Source: Shimia abyssi
GTDB lineage: Bacteria > Pseudomonadota > Alphaproteobacteria > Rhodobacterales > Rhodobacteraceae
Direction of reading: 5' to 3'
DNA length: 64,000 nucleotides
Assembly (NCBI RefSeq): GCF_003014475.1
Contig: NZ_PYGJ01000006.1
Span: 124,001-188,000 of the forward strand
Each line of letters opens with the position of its first letter. Position 1 is the stretch's first letter. Of the stretch, positions 1-9,365 are shown piece after piece. A program made the position numbers and the translations under genes. The notes under the pieces were generated by a model. The model was not told the DNA's origin. It worked only from the letters and a program-made list of their open reading frames with translations, and ran no database searches.

Positions 1-24
1 ATTGTCCAGTGCATAAACGGTCAT
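1..24 (-). CDS. 5' end of a gene cut by the window edge (possibly gamma-carbonic-anhydrase-like)
   Basis: Only eight codons are visible, reading MTVYALDN. The ATG overlaps the gmk stop codon in an ATGA arrangement, so this gene is probably translated together with gmk. The opening residues resemble those of hexapeptide-repeat gamma carbonic anhydrase homologues in Rhodobacterales, but so short a stretch cannot establish the family. The reading frame and the coupling are seen; the product is a guess. Confidence 0.35.
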
Positions 25-662
25 TGCATGTCCTCAAACTCAGCTTGCAGTTTTCGCACGTGATCCACCAGCGCGGGCTGTTGAATACGGCGCAAACGGG
101 TGGCGGTGACGATAGAGATCAGATCAGCCTCAGTGGTGTCCAGATCATCGTTGATCAACACATGGTCATAACTGCCCCAATGGCTAATCTCGTCCCAGCT
201 TTTCTGCATCCGTTTGGTAATCACCTCTTCGCTGTCCTGCGCACGGCTAACCAGACGTCGGTGCAGCTCGGTGATCGACGGCGGCAGAATAAAGATCGAC
301 AAAGTATGCTGCCCCAGATCCGAATTACGGACCTGCTGTGCGCCCTGCCAGTCAATGTCAAACAACACGTCCTGCCCGCCCTCAATGGCCGATTTCACCG
401 GCCCCTTAGGGGATCCATAGAAATTCCCAAACACGTGTGCGTGTTCCAGCATATCGCCGTTGGTCACGTCACGTTTGAAATCCGTCTCGCTCATGAACCG
501 GTAATCCTGCCCGTCCACCTCACCGGGACGGGGGGGGCGCGTCGTGGCAGACACTGAAAACGCGATTGTCGGATCCCAGGCGCGCAACTGCTTGGACAAC
601 GTCGACTTTCCAGCACCCGAAGGCGAAGACAAAATGATCAAAAGGCCACGTCTTGATGTCAT
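21..662 (-). CDS. gmk: Guanylate kinase
   Basis: This 213-residue protein has the normal length for guanylate kinase, which phosphorylates GMP to GDP with ATP in the cytoplasm and is essential for nucleotide synthesis. The P-loop [10 protein letters not shown] is at residues 12-21, and the GMP-binding core follows with [11 protein letters not shown] and the [10 protein letters not shown] segment. It starts three bases after the yicC stop, and the downstream reading frame overlaps its stop by ATGA, so it sits inside a minus-strand operon. No abnormal features are visible. Confidence 0.97.
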   Translation of the reverse strand: MTSRRGLLIILSSPSGAGKSTLSKQLRAWDPTIAFSVSATTRPPRPGEVDGQDYRFMSETDFKRDVTNGDMLEHAHVFGNFYGSPKGPVKSAIEGGQDVLFDIDWQGAQQVRNSDLGQHTLSIFILPPSITELHRRLVSRAQDSEEVITKRMQKSWDEISHWGSYDHVLINDDLDTTEADLISIVTATRLRRIQQPALVDHVRKLQAEFEDMQ

Positions 663-665
663 GAT

Positions 666-1556
666 TTATTCCACGTTCTGAACTTGTTCGCGCATTTGAT
701 CGATCACCGTCTTGAGGTCCAGCCCGATCCGAGTCAGCGCGACAGATTGCGCCTTGGAACACAGCGTATTGGCCTCGCGGTTGAACTCCTGCATCAGAAA
801 ATCCAGCTTGCGCCCCACAGGGCTGCCCTTGGCCAACAGCTCTCTGACGGCCTCAACATGGGCGCGCAGCCGGTCCAGCTCTTCGGTGACATCCGCCTTG
901 ACCGCAAGGATTGCCAGCTCCTGTGCCACCCGCGCCTCATCTGCGCCATCTGTGTTCTCCATCACCCGCGCCAGATTTGCTCGCAACGTCTCTGCCGCCT
1001 CGGCGCGCCGCGCCTCTGCCGCCGTCGTTGCCGCCGCCGTCAGGCGCTCAATCTCGCTCAACTGGTCGCTCAGCACAGCCTCCAGCGCTTTGCCCTCGGT
1101 CTGGCGCATGTCCACAAAGGCGCTTAGCAACTCCGGCAATTGCGCCGTCAACGCCGCGCGCAACGCCGGGATGTCCTGCTCCTCAGAGGCCGTTTCCATA
1201 ACTCCGCGAAATCCCAGAATATCCACGCTGCGCGATGCCGACAGGGCAATCCCCTGCTCTGCCGCCAATGTTTCGGCCTCGTTCAATGCATTGAGCACCG
1301 AGGTCAGCTGGACCTTGTTCAACGCCAACGTGCCCTGGCTCTCGTCGCGTTGCACCCGCAACCCAAGGCTGACCGACCCACGATTCAGCGCCTGACCAAT
1401 CCCGGTACGAACGGCCGGTTCCAACCCCTCGATCCAGTCGGGCACTCGTAGGCGGATATCCAGCCCCTTGGCATTGACCCCGCGCATATCCCAAGTCCAG
1501 CTATAGGCGTCGTGCGCACCCTTAAGCGCGGCAAATCCGGTCATCGAGTTCAGCAT
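666..1556 (-). CDS. yicC: YicC family endoribonuclease-like protein
   Basis: The 296-residue product opens with MLNSMTGFA, the hallmark of YicC proteins (YicC N-terminal domain, about residues 1-160). It closes with the DUF1732 domain (about 210-296), including GRKLDFLMQEFNREANTL. Escherichia coli YicC has been described as an endoribonuclease acting on small RNA; whether that holds here is inferred. It lies directly upstream of gmk, a common pairing in proteobacteria, and the two are very likely cotranscribed. An AGGAG-like site precedes the start. Confidence 0.93.
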   Translation of the reverse strand: MLNSMTGFAALKGAHDAYSWTWDMRGVNAKGLDIRLRVPDWIEGLEPAVRTGIGQALNRGSVSLGLRVQRDESQGTLALNKVQLTSVLNALNEAETLAAEQGIALSASRSVDILGFRGVMETASEEQDIPALRAALTAQLPELLSAFVDMRQTEGKALEAVLSDQLSEIERLTAAATTAAEARRAEAAETLRANLARVMENTDGADEARVAQELAILAVKADVTEELDRLRAHVEAVRELLAKGSPVGRKLDFLMQEFNREANTLCSKAQSVALTRIGLDLKTVIDQMREQVQNVE

Positions 1557-1693
1557 GACGCCTCTCCTACTTCAAATTCTGTCAGTATCTAGGGGGTTTT
1601 ACACAGCAAGAGCAAGCAAACCGCGCGGCCATAACACCGATGAGTTAACCAATTGAGGCGTATTTTCTCCCATTTTGGGGAAAATTTGTCATA

Positions 1694-1708
1694 TTAACGA
1701 GGTGGTAA
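1694..1708 (+). promoter_or_regulatory. CtrA-box-like motif
   Basis: The bases read TTAA, seven bases, GTAA, one mismatch from the alphaproteobacterial CtrA consensus TTAA-N7-TTAA. The site lies 66 bp upstream of the GTG start of the PAS_5 protein. Matches of this quality arise by chance fairly often, so confidence is low. Confidence 0.25.
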
Positions 1709-1773
1709 GAAAGATGGTCCAAAGGTTAAGACGCCGGTAGAGACCGTTTTTTGGGGATGTATAAACGGTAAGG

Positions 1774-2421
1774 GTGAGTGGTGTGGCCATTTTACGGGGA
1801 AACAAATCAAATATTACGGACCTGCGCAGCCATCCTGTGCTGGGTGAGGTGCAGGCCTATTGGGACGCATTACGCGACAACGGCAAACTGCCCTATCGTT
1901 CCGATGTAGACCCGCGCGGCATTCAACGGGCGCTGAAACACTCCTTTATACTGGAACAAATCGCGCCGGGCATGGCCAAATTCCGCGTGGCCGGACAAAC
2001 CCTGTCGGACCTGATGGGTATGGAAATGCGCGGAATGCCGGTGTCCGCCCTGATATCCACTGAAACCCGTGAGGCGTTCCGCCGGTCGCTCAAAGACGTC
2101 TTCGAAGGCCCCGCGACAGCCAGCCTGCGCCTGCGTGCCGATGGGCAATTTGGCCGTCCGGGGCTGGACGCCCAGATGCTCTTGTTACCCTTGCGGGGTG
2201 ACAACGGCACCGTGACCCGCGCGCTTGGCGCGATCGTGGTCGAAGGGCACGTTGGGCGCGGTCCGGCAAAACTTGATATGACAGGCAGCTTCCTGCGTCA
2301 GATCGACAGCGGCGAAGAAAAGCGGACATTGACGCCAAAAGCGCCTGAAGCAGCAGCAATTGTCCCCGTCACCAAACCAACCCGGCATCCACATCTACGG
2401 TTGGTCGTGACGGACGGATAA
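1774..2421 (+). CDS. PAS domain (PAS_5 family) protein
   Basis: This 215-residue soluble protein starts with GTG. A single PAS_5-like domain covers about residues 20-150, with HPVLGEVQAYWDALR at its start and an FRVAGQTL core. The C-terminal tail, from about residue 165, is low in complexity and probably disordered. There is no output domain, so it presumably signals by binding a partner or ligand. Caulobacter MopJ, a single-domain PAS protein linked to the CtrA cell-cycle pathway, is a possible relative, and a CtrA-box-like motif lies upstream; both links are inference. The gene stands alone and ends at a strong terminator shared with the convergent DAHP synthase gene. Confidence 0.85.
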   Translation: MSGVAILRGNKSNITDLRSHPVLGEVQAYWDALRDNGKLPYRSDVDPRGIQRALKHSFILEQIAPGMAKFRVAGQTLSDLMGMEMRGMPVSALISTETREAFRRSLKDVFEGPATASLRLRADGQFGRPGLDAQMLLLPLRGDNGTVTRALGAIVVEGHVGRGPAKLDMTGSFLRQIDSGEEKRTLTPKAPEAAAIVPVTKPTRHPHLRLVVTDG

Positions 2422-2471
2422 CACTCAGAAGGGTGTAATCACCGGCAGATAGGAGAACCGATCTGTCAAAG

Positions 2472-2518
2472 AAAAGGCGGGGCCCACTGGACATGGCACC
2501 CCGCCTTTTTTGTTTTTT
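2472..2518. terminator. Bidirectional intrinsic terminator
   Basis: GGCGGGG at 2476-2482 pairs with CCCCGCC at 2499-2505. A-rich sequence precedes the stem and a T-run follows, so it can end transcripts from both the PAS gene (plus) and the DAHP synthase gene (minus). Confidence 0.85.
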
Positions 2519-2540
2519 AAGAGCAGCTTATCGCAGAAAC

Positions 2541-3908
2541 TTAAACTGCCGCCGCCGTCCGGATATCCCGCAGGCTCGACAGCTCTTCCGCTACCAGGAA
2601 CGCAAGCTCCAGCGACTGCGATGCGTTGAGACGCGGATCACACGCGGTATGGTAACGATCCGACAGATCCTCTTCGGTCACCGCGCGCACACCACCGGTA
2701 CACTCGGTCACGTCCTGGCCGGTCATCTCGAAATGCACGCCACCAGGCACAGTGCCCTCGGCCTTGTGCACACCAAAGAAGTCGCGCACCTCGCGCAGCA
2801 CACTCTCAAATGGCCGCGTTTTGTAACCGGTGGCCGACTTGATGGTGTTGCCATGCATCGGATCACAGGTCCAAAGCACGTTTGCGCCCTCTTCCTGAAC
2901 CGTTTTGATCAGGCGTGGCAGGTGCTCACCCACATTGCCCGCCCCAAAACGCGCGATCAGCGTCAGACGCCCGGCTTCGTTTTCGGGGTTCAGCTTGGCC
3001 ATCAGCACCTTCAGATCTTCAGCTGTGGTCGTTGGACCGCATTTCAGACCAATCGGGTTCTGCACGCCACGTGCAAATTCCACATGTGCGCCATCCGGCT
3101 GACGGGTACGATCCCCGATCCAGATCATATGACCTGACCCGGCAAGCCACTTGCCCGAAGTCGAATCCAGGCGTGTCAGAGCCTCTTCATACTCCAGCAA
3201 CAACGACTCGTGGCTGGTGTAGAAATCCACCGTGCGCAGTGCGTGGTTTGAATCGCTGTCCAGCCCAGCCGCCTTCATGAAGTCGAGCGTGTTTGAAATG
3301 CGATTCGCCATATCCCGGTATTTGGCCGCGTTTTCACCTTCGGTGAAACCCAACGTCCACGAATGCACCTGATGCACATCCGCATAACCCCCGGTCGAAA
3401 AAGCCCGCAACAGGTTCAGCGTCGCTGCCGCCTGTGTGTAGGCTTGCAGCATCTTGGACGGATCCGGAATGCGCGAACCTGAGGTAAAGGCCAGCTCGTT
3501 GATGATATCACCGCGATAGCTCGGCAATTCCACGCCATCGACGGTCTCTGTAGGGGCCGAACGCGGCTTGGCAAACTGGCCGGCCATGCGGCCCACTTTA
3601 ACCACAGGCACCTTGGCGCCATAGGTCAGCACCACCGCCATCTGCAACATTACCTTGAATGTGTCGCGAATCCCGTCCGCGCTGAATTGCTCAAAGCTCT
3701 CGGCGCAATCGCCACCTTGCAACAAAAACGCTTCGCCACGAGATGCGGCTCCCAGCTTCTGCTTGAGCGAGCGCGCTTCCCCGGCAAAGACCAGCGGCGG
3801 ATAGCTTGCGAGCTTCGCCTCGACGGCGTTCAGCGCGTTAAGATCCGTATAGTCAGGCATCTGAATCCGGGGCTTATTGCGCCAGTCAGATTTTTGCCAT
3901 TCTGCCAT
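2541..3908 (-). CDS. aroG: Class II 3-deoxy-7-phosphoheptulonate (DAHP) synthase
   Basis: This enzyme condenses phosphoenolpyruvate with erythrose 4-phosphate, the first step of the shikimate pathway. The start chosen, [10 protein letters not shown] at 3908, has GGAG ten bases upstream and gives 455 residues, the usual length of the class II (plant/actinobacterial) type. The frame remains open upstream to 4022, but that sequence has no family resemblance. Visible class II motifs include [11 protein letters not shown] (metal-binding cysteine), [14 protein letters not shown] and [10 protein letters not shown]. No regulatory ACT domain is present. The gene is divergent from a GlxA-type regulator. 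Confidence 0.95.
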   Translation of the reverse strand: MAEWQKSDWRNKPRIQMPDYTDLNALNAVEAKLASYPPLVFAGEARSLKQKLGAASRGEAFLLQGGDCAESFEQFSADGIRDTFKVMLQMAVVLTYGAKVPVVKVGRMAGQFAKPRSAPTETVDGVELPSYRGDIINELAFTSGSRIPDPSKMLQAYTQAAATLNLLRAFSTGGYADVHQVHSWTLGFTEGENAAKYRDMANRISNTLDFMKAAGLDSDSNHALRTVDFYTSHESLLLEYEEALTRLDSTSGKWLAGSGHMIWIGDRTRQPDGAHVEFARGVQNPIGLKCGPTTTAEDLKVLMAKLNPENEAGRLTLIARFGAGNVGEHLPRLIKTVQEEGANVLWTCDPMHGNTIKSATGYKTRPFESVLREVRDFFGVHKAEGTVPGGVHFEMTGQDVTECTGGVRAVTEEDLSDRYHTACDPRLNASQSLELAFLVAEELSSLRDIRTAAAV

Positions 3909-4075
3909 TGTCTTTACTCCGATTGGACAGGTTGAGCGGCCCTTATACAAAAGCTCTTGAGCGAGGACCAGAGTTGAAATATGCGGCCTTGACGCGCCGC
4001 GTATAATCAGCGCTAAAATCATCTACCCACCAAGACGCTCCCGACTCGAACGTCAGGCGCAAAAGGAAGAAAAGC

Positions 4076-5077
4076 ATGTCGCTCAAGGCTACCCGACAGG
4101 CCGAAACCACGGACAACAAATCCCGTAGGTTCGTTTTCGTAATGCTCGAAAATTTCACGCTTTTGTCGTTTGCGTCTGCGATCGATTGTCTGCGTTTGGC
4201 CAACCGCCGGTTGGGGTGGGATTATTACGAATGGCAACTCGCGACAGAAAATGGCGAGGTGGTGAAGTGTTCCACCAATACCACCTTCAAACCAGACACC
4301 GGTTTAAACGAACTGCACCGCGATGACACCGTTATGATTTGCGGCGGCATCGATATTCAGGTCGCAACCTCCAAAAGAATGCTGAACTGGCTGCGTCGTG
4401 AGGCCCGCAAGGGCCTGCAGATCGGTGGCTTGTGCACCGCCTCCTACACCTTGGCCAAGGCGGGATTGCTGGACGGTAAAAAGGCCACGATCCACTGGGA
4501 AAATCAGGACAGCTTTATCGAGGAGTTCGAAGAGGTCGATCTGTCCAAGTCGGTATTCACCATCGATGGCAACCGCATGACCACCGCTGGCGGCACGTCT
4601 TCGATTGACCTGTTTTTACAGCTGATCGCTGACGATCTGGGTGAAGACGTGGCCAATTGGGTCGCGGATCAGCAAATCTACAGCTCAATCCGCACCGATC
4701 AGGATTCCCAACGCCTCAGCGTGCCAACCCGCATTGGTGTGCGCCATCCCAAACTCTCGATGGTCATCCAGATGATGGAAGCCAACATAGAAGAGCCGAT
4801 AAGCCCGTCGATACTGGCCAAAGAGGTGGGCCTTTCAACACGCCAACTCGAACGCCTGTTCCGCCGATATCTCAACCGCTCGCCCAAGCGATATTACATG
4901 GAACTGCGGCTGCAAAAGGCCCGTAACCTGTTGATGCAAACCGATATGAGCGTGATCAACGTAGCGCTGGCCTGTGGCTTTGCCTCACCCAGCCACTTCT
5001 CAAAATGCTACCGTTCGCATTACGAGACCACGCCCTACCGCGAACGCGGCAGCCACGCGGCGCGTCTGTCTATCTGA
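4076..5077 (+). CDS. GlxA family transcriptional regulator (DJ-1/PfpI plus AraC HTH)
   Basis: The 333-residue protein has an N-terminal DJ-1/PfpI-like sensing domain (about residues 17-190) containing GGLCTASYTLAKAG, and a C-terminal AraC-type double helix-turn-helix (about 230-325) with GLSTRQLERLFRRYL and ACGFASPSHFSKCYR. Relatives such as GbdR and CdhR control glycine betaine, carnitine or arginine use; the ligand here is unknown. It is divergent from DAHP synthase, but nothing shows that it regulates that gene. Confidence 0.9.
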   Translation: MSLKATRQAETTDNKSRRFVFVMLENFTLLSFASAIDCLRLANRRLGWDYYEWQLATENGEVVKCSTNTTFKPDTGLNELHRDDTVMICGGIDIQVATSKRMLNWLRREARKGLQIGGLCTASYTLAKAGLLDGKKATIHWENQDSFIEEFEEVDLSKSVFTIDGNRMTTAGGTSSIDLFLQLIADDLGEDVANWVADQQIYSSIRTDQDSQRLSVPTRIGVRHPKLSMVIQMMEANIEEPISPSILAKEVGLSTRQLERLFRRYLNRSPKRYYMELRLQKARNLLMQTDMSVINVALACGFASPSHFSKCYRSHYETTPYRERGSHAARLSI

Positions 5078-5093
5078 CGTTGGCCTAGTCTCT

Positions 5094-5603
5094 TTAGAAC
5101 AGACTGAAAACCGAATGAAACTCGGTGTTGTATTCAATATGCAGCACCCGGCGGCTGTCGTTTTGCGAATGCATCAGCACATAAACATAGAAATACTCAC
5201 CCTTGTCAGTCCAATAGGCCAGCATCTCTTGGCGGAACCCACCTTTGAGCGATTCTGACCGTACCGTGTCCTGCCCGGTGAAGACGTCAGAATAAAGCTC
5301 GGTTAACTGCGCGTCCAACGTGGCGATTTCGTCTTGGCCCAACTCAATATCAGGCCGGAGAAACGCAATCGCCTCGCCCAGCTGGCCTTGCATGATAAAC
5401 TCATTGAATTGCGCCAGCCCTTCGTTGAACGATGTGCGCTGATTGGTGCGCCGCTCAATCGTCAATGGCTGCGTCGCGGCCTCATCTGTCTCTGCGCTTT
5501 CAGCGTCGCTAGACGTGTCATTTGTCTGGGCCATCCCGACCTGAGGTGCAAACAGCGCGACAGACAAGGCAACGGACAAGGCGTAAATTTTGGGGCGCAA
5601 CAT
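5094..5603 (-). CDS. Small exported protein of unknown function
   Basis: The start at 5603 (MLRPKIYALSVALSVALF) has AGGAG five to six bases upstream and is preferred over a start seven codons earlier. It gives 169 residues with a clear Sec signal peptide ending near GMAQ, then an acidic, Thr/Ser/Glu-rich linker (about 28-48) and a compact domain of about 120 residues. It has no cysteines for disulfides and no membrane anchor. No family was recognised. It is convergent with the regulator and sits next to, and in the same direction as, the sugar dehydrogenase gene. Confidence 0.75.
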   Translation of the reverse strand: MLRPKIYALSVALSVALFAPQVGMAQTNDTSSDAESAETDEAATQPLTIERRTNQRTSFNEGLAQFNEFIMQGQLGEAIAFLRPDIELGQDEIATLDAQLTELYSDVFTGQDTVRSESLKGGFRQEMLAYWTDKGEYFYVYVLMHSQNDSRRVLHIEYNTEFHSVFSLF

Positions 5604-5647
5604 CGGCTCTCCTGAAATTGGCAAAACGAATTCGCTTCCCGCTGACG

Positions 5648-6745
5648 TTAACCAGACGGGCGCATCCGGTAAAGAGCGCCGCGGTCTTCAGACAGAAACC
5701 AAATGCTTCCATCAGGCGCTTCTCGAACATCGCGCACCCTTTTGGTGCGGTTTGATTTTATTTTCTCACGCTCTTTCAGTGTGTTACCAGACATCCTTGA
5801 GATGTAGTCGAATTTCAGACTGCCGATAAAAATATGCCCGCGCCAATTGGGCCACATTTTGCCTGAATAAATCATCATGCCCGACGGCGCGATCGACGGG
5901 TCCCAATAATACGCGGGTTGTTCCATTCCCGATTTTGACGTGCCCTCGCCAATTTTGCCGCCGCTATAGTGCTCGCCATAGGAAATGACTGGCCAACCAA
6001 AATTGGCCCCTTTGCGCACCCGGTTCACCTCGTCCCCGCCTTTGGCGCCATGTTCCACCGCCCACAAACCACCACTCAAATCCATGGCCATCCCTTGTGG
6101 ATTGCGATGCCCATAAGACCAGATTTCAGGCTCTGCGCCCGCGCGGCCCACAAACGGGTTGCCAGACGCCACCTGCCCCGATTTTGTAATCCTCAGGACA
6201 GAGCCATTATGCCGCCCCAGATCCTGCGCCGATGGCCGGTCGCCCCGATCCCCGACCGTGACATACAGCGTGCCGTCCCGCCCCTCAACCAACCGAGAGC
6301 CAAAATGCCGCCCGCCACTGCTGCCCCGCGTGATCTCAAAAATCACCCGAACATTACTTAGCCGACCACCATCCTCCGACAACCGCGCCCGCGCCACCGC
6401 CGTGCCCGCACCTCCGCTTTGCTTATGTGCCAGCGTCAGGAAAATCTGCCGCGTTTGTGCAAAATCACGCGGCACCAATACGTCCAACAACCCACCTTGC
6501 CCTTGCGCCACCACCTTTGGCACACCGCTCACCCGGTGCACCTTGCCTGCGCTGTCCAGCCTCTTCATCACCCCGTCACGCTCGGTGATCAAAACATCAC
6601 CCGACGGCAGAAACCCAAATGACCACGGTTTCTTTAACCCTTCAGCCATCGCGTCCACAGCCACGCGGCCCTGTGACGTTGAAATTGACTGTGCCGTGGC
6701 AAAACTTGCCGACAGCATCAGAGCAAGGCTGGCGATCAGGCGCAT
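5648..6745 (-). CDS. PQQ-dependent aldose sugar dehydrogenase, periplasmic
   Basis: The chosen start gives 365 residues with a signal peptide (MRLIASLALMLSASFATAQ). The frame extends upstream to a TTG, but that stretch precedes the signal sequence. The body is the GSDH/YliI six-bladed propeller: LKKPWSFGFLPSGDVLITERDG opening (abridged: KPWSFGFLPSGDVLITE), then SYGHRNPQGMAMD, VEHGAKGGDEVN and DPSIAPSGMMIYSG. Family members oxidise aldoses in the periplasm with PQQ and pass electrons to the respiratory chain. No PQQ synthesis genes are in the window, so the cofactor must be supplied elsewhere. Confidence 0.9.
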   Translation of the reverse strand: MRLIASLALMLSASFATAQSISTSQGRVAVDAMAEGLKKPWSFGFLPSGDVLITERDGVMKRLDSAGKVHRVSGVPKVVAQGQGGLLDVLVPRDFAQTRQIFLTLAHKQSGGAGTAVARARLSEDGGRLSNVRVIFEITRGSSGGRHFGSRLVEGRDGTLYVTVGDRGDRPSAQDLGRHNGSVLRITKSGQVASGNPFVGRAGAEPEIWSYGHRNPQGMAMDLSGGLWAVEHGAKGGDEVNRVRKGANFGWPVISYGEHYSGGKIGEGTSKSGMEQPAYYWDPSIAPSGMMIYSGKMWPNWRGHIFIGSLKFDYISRMSGNTLKEREKIKSNRTKRVRDVREAPDGSIWFLSEDRGALYRMRPSG

Positions 6746-6911
6746 AATCAATGACGTTCTCCCACAAATCACAACTGTCACGACCCTATCATGGCCGCTC
6801 TGCAAGTGAGGGGGTTACGTGATCAAATTCCAGTCAGTTCACCCCTTTTCTTTTTAAAATCCCGCGCATAGGCTCCAAGCAGGAAAAAAGAACCATAATG
6901 GGAGAAAACAA

Positions 6912-8096
6912 ATGAAAAAATTCCTAATGGCCACCGCCGCAGGTGCCTTGCTCGCCGGTGCTGCGTCTGCTGATGAAGTTAAACTGGGTGTGATCATGGG
7001 CTTTACCGGCCCAATTGAATCGCTAACCCCGGCCATGGCGGCTGGTGGCGAATTCGCCATGAAAGAAGTGAGCGACTCTGGCAAACTTCTGGGCGGCATG
7101 ACCGTGACTCCGGTTCGTGGTGACTCAACTTGTGTTGACGCGGGTGCTGCAACAGCGGCTGCTGAACGCCTGATCACATCTGACGGCGTCAAGGGTATTG
7201 TCGGCGCAGATTGCTCCGGTGTGACCGGCGCGATTCTGGCAAACGTGGCCGTGCCAAACGGCGTCGTGATGATCTCGCCCTCCGCCACCTCGCCTGCGCT
7301 GTCTTCGGCAGAAGACAACGGCATGTTCTTCCGCACCTCGCCATCTGATGCCCGTCAGGGTCAGGTTCTGGCAGACGTGCTCAAAGAAAAAGGCATCACC
7401 TCGGCGGCGATCACCTATACAAACAACGACTATGGTAAAGGTCTGGCTGACGCGATCTCTGCGGCCTTCCAGGCAAATGGCGGCGAAGTCACCGCAACCA
7501 CCGCTCACGAAGACGGCAAAGCCGACTATTCTGCCGAAGTTGCAGCACTCGCCTCAGCTGGTGGTGATCTTCTGATCGTGGCTGGCTACGTTGACCAAGG
7601 TGGTGCTGGTATCATCCGTGCCTCGCTCGACACTGGCGCATTTGACATGTTCGCTCTGCCCGACGGCATGATCGGCGCATCGCTCGAAGAAGCGTTTGGT
7701 GACGAAATCGAAGGGTCCGTTGGCACCGTTCCCGGCGCGGAATCCTCTGACACTACTGCAATCCTCGAAGGCATCGCGTCCGACAGCTACGACAGCTCCG
7801 GCCCCTACATCGGCGAAAGCTATGACGCCGCAGCCCTGATCATGCTGGCCATGCAGGCCGCTGGTTCATCAGAGCCCGGCGACTATGCCGCCAAGATCAT
7901 GGACGTGGCCAATGCACCCGGCGAACAGATCGGCACTGGCGAGCTGGCAAAAGGTCTCGAAATCCTCGCGAATGGCGGTGAAATTGACTATGTCGGTGCA
8001 ACCGGTGTTGAACTGATCGGTGGCGGCGAAGCGGCTGGCGGTTACCGCGAAATTGTTATCGAAGGTGGCAAGATCACCACGGCAAAGTACCGCTGA
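6912..8096 (+). CDS. livK: Branched-chain-amino-acid-type ABC transporter substrate-binding protein
   Basis: The 394-residue periplasmic protein begins with a Sec signal peptide (MKKFLMATAAGALLAGAASA). It has the type I periplasmic binding fold of the LivJ/LivK family, with two lobes joined by a hinge: KLGVIMGFTGPIES, then VPNGVVMISPSATSP and TYTNNDYGKGLADA. GGAG precedes the ATG by a few bases. It is the first gene of the liv operon and is separated from livG by a terminator-like hairpin, so it is probably made in excess of the membrane components. The family carries branched-chain amino acids, amides, urea or aromatic compounds; the substrate cannot be read from the sequence. Confidence 0.93.
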   Translation: MKKFLMATAAGALLAGAASADEVKLGVIMGFTGPIESLTPAMAAGGEFAMKEVSDSGKLLGGMTVTPVRGDSTCVDAGAATAAAERLITSDGVKGIVGADCSGVTGAILANVAVPNGVVMISPSATSPALSSAEDNGMFFRTSPSDARQGQVLADVLKEKGITSAAITYTNNDYGKGLADAISAAFQANGGEVTATTAHEDGKADYSAEVAALASAGGDLLIVAGYVDQGGAGIIRASLDTGAFDMFALPDGMIGASLEEAFGDEIEGSVGTVPGAESSDTTAILEGIASDSYDSSGPYIGESYDAAALIMLAMQAAGSSEPGDYAAKIMDVANAPGEQIGTGELAKGLEILANGGEIDYVGATGVELIGGGEAAGGYREIVIEGGKITTAKYR

Positions 8097-8120
8097 TCGC
8101 TACGACTTGACGAAAACACA

Positions 8121-8150
8121 AGCAGTCCGGCTTGCCCGGGCTGCTTTTTC
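8121..8150 (+). terminator. Intercistronic terminator or attenuator between livK and livG
   Basis: AGCAGTCCGG pairs with CCGGGCTGCT around a cttgc loop, followed by a T-run. Because livG and the rest of the transporter follow only 60 bp later on the same strand, partial read-through would set a high ratio of binding protein to transporter. Confidence 0.75.
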
Positions 8151-8205
8151 GCTATAGAGCGCGCAAAATTTCGCGCAAACTGGCGACTCTATGGGGGACA
8201 ATTGA

Positions 8206-8988
8206 ATGATCAAGGTCGAGAACCTGCACCGTCACTTTGGCGGATTTCGCGCAGTTGATGGCGCCTCCCTTGAGATTGAACAGGGTTCGATCACCGGCCT
8301 GATTGGCCCAAATGGTGCTGGAAAAACCACCCTTTTCAACGTGATAGCAGGCGTTCTTGAACCAACTTCCGGCACAGTGTCGATGGCAAGCGAAGACATC
8401 ACTGGCCTGCCACCCCACGAACTGTTTCACAAAGGTCTTCTGCGCACCTTCCAGATCGCGCATGAATTCTCGTCCATGACCTGCCGCGAGAACCTAATGA
8501 TGGTACCCGGCGGCCAAAGCGGAGAGGCGCTCTGGAACACATGGTTTGGCCGCAAACGCATCGCAGACGAGGAACGCGCCCTGCGCGCCAAAGCCGACGA
8601 GGTGCTGGAGTTCCTTACAATTGAACATCTTGCCGATCACAAGGCGGGTCAGGTTTCAGGCGGTCAGAAAAAACTGCTTGAACTCGGCCGCACCATGATG
8701 GTCGACGCCAAAATCGTCTTTCTTGACGAGGTTGGCGCAGGCGTAAACCGCACCTTGCTCATGACCATCGGCGACACAATTATGCGGCTCAATCAGGAGC
8801 GCGGCTACACCTTTGTGGTGATCGAACATGACATGGATTTCATCGGCAAAATCTGCGGCCCCGTCATCTGTATGGCCGAGGGCAAAGTTCTGGCCGAAGG
8901 CACCCTCGCCGAGATCAAGGCCAATGAACAGGTGATAGAGGCATATCTGGGCACAGGTTTGAAAAACAAGGACAAGCTCGGCGTATGA
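8206..8988 (+). CDS. livG: LivG-type ABC transporter ATPase
   Basis: This 260-residue cytoplasmic ATPase has Walker A GPNGAGKTT (about 34-42), the ABC signature VSGGQKKLLELGR (about 146-158), and Walker B IVFLDE with the H-loop VIEHDMDF. After Walker B it reads DEVGAGVN where most family members have DEPxAGLN, a small departure in the D-loop neighbourhood. Its stop overlaps the start of the next small gene by ATGA. It powers substrate import with LivF as its likely partner. Confidence 0.93.
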   Translation: MIKVENLHRHFGGFRAVDGASLEIEQGSITGLIGPNGAGKTTLFNVIAGVLEPTSGTVSMASEDITGLPPHELFHKGLLRTFQIAHEFSSMTCRENLMMVPGGQSGEALWNTWFGRKRIADEERALRAKADEVLEFLTIEHLADHKAGQVSGGQKKLLELGRTMMVDAKIVFLDEVGAGVNRTLLMTIGDTIMRLNQERGYTFVVIEHDMDFIGKICGPVICMAEGKVLAEGTLAEIKANEQVIEAYLGTGLKNKDKLGV

Positions 8989-9356
8989 AACCCCTGCTCA
9001 CCACAGCCCTACTGGCACTCGCACCATTGGCCGCCCAGGCCGAAGAACACATCTTCCGCTGCTATTTTGACTGGGTGTGTGACCCCAACACCAAATGCAA
9101 TCACGCAGGCGAAGACATCCGCTTCAAGATCAACATAGAAACCAACGCGGTCAGCCGTATCGCGGGCAATCCGCTCAGCGACTTTGACCTGATCATCGGC
9201 GACCGCGCCATCACGGTGCTGGAACGCCCAATCTCTGGCGGCACCACGACAACCACCATTCTGACCGACAATGGCGACGCTGTGCACAGCGAAAACGCCG
9301 TTGACGGTCGCAGCCTCGTCCCACGTCAGTACCTGGGCAACTGCATCCTGTCCTAG
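8985..9356 (+). CDS. Small secreted four-cysteine protein in the liv operon (first copy)
   Basis: The start overlaps the livG stop (ATGA), so translation is coupled. The 123-residue product has a Sec signal peptide (MKPLLTTALLALAPLAAQA) and about 104 mature residues with four cysteines: a cluster spaced C-x5-C-x5-C near the mature N-terminus and one cysteine close to the C-terminus (GNCILS). The spacing suggests two disulfides. It resembles the second small protein further along the operon in length, signal peptide and cysteine layout, so the two look like diverged paralogues. No family was recognised. Position implies a periplasmic role linked to this transporter. Confidence 0.8.
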   Translation: MKPLLTTALLALAPLAAQAEEHIFRCYFDWVCDPNTKCNHAGEDIRFKINIETNAVSRIAGNPLSDFDLIIGDRAITVLERPISGGTTTTTILTDNGDAVHSENAVDGRSLVPRQYLGNCILS

Positions 9357-9365
9357 GAGGGCATC

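Noticed and set aside
3909-4022. N-terminal extension of the DAHP synthase to the ATG at 4022
   Set aside because: The sequence lacks family similarity, while the internal ATG has GGAG upstream and gives the usual N-terminus.
8121-8150. Riboswitch before livG
   Set aside because: Only a simple terminator hairpin is seen, with no conserved aptamer-like structure.
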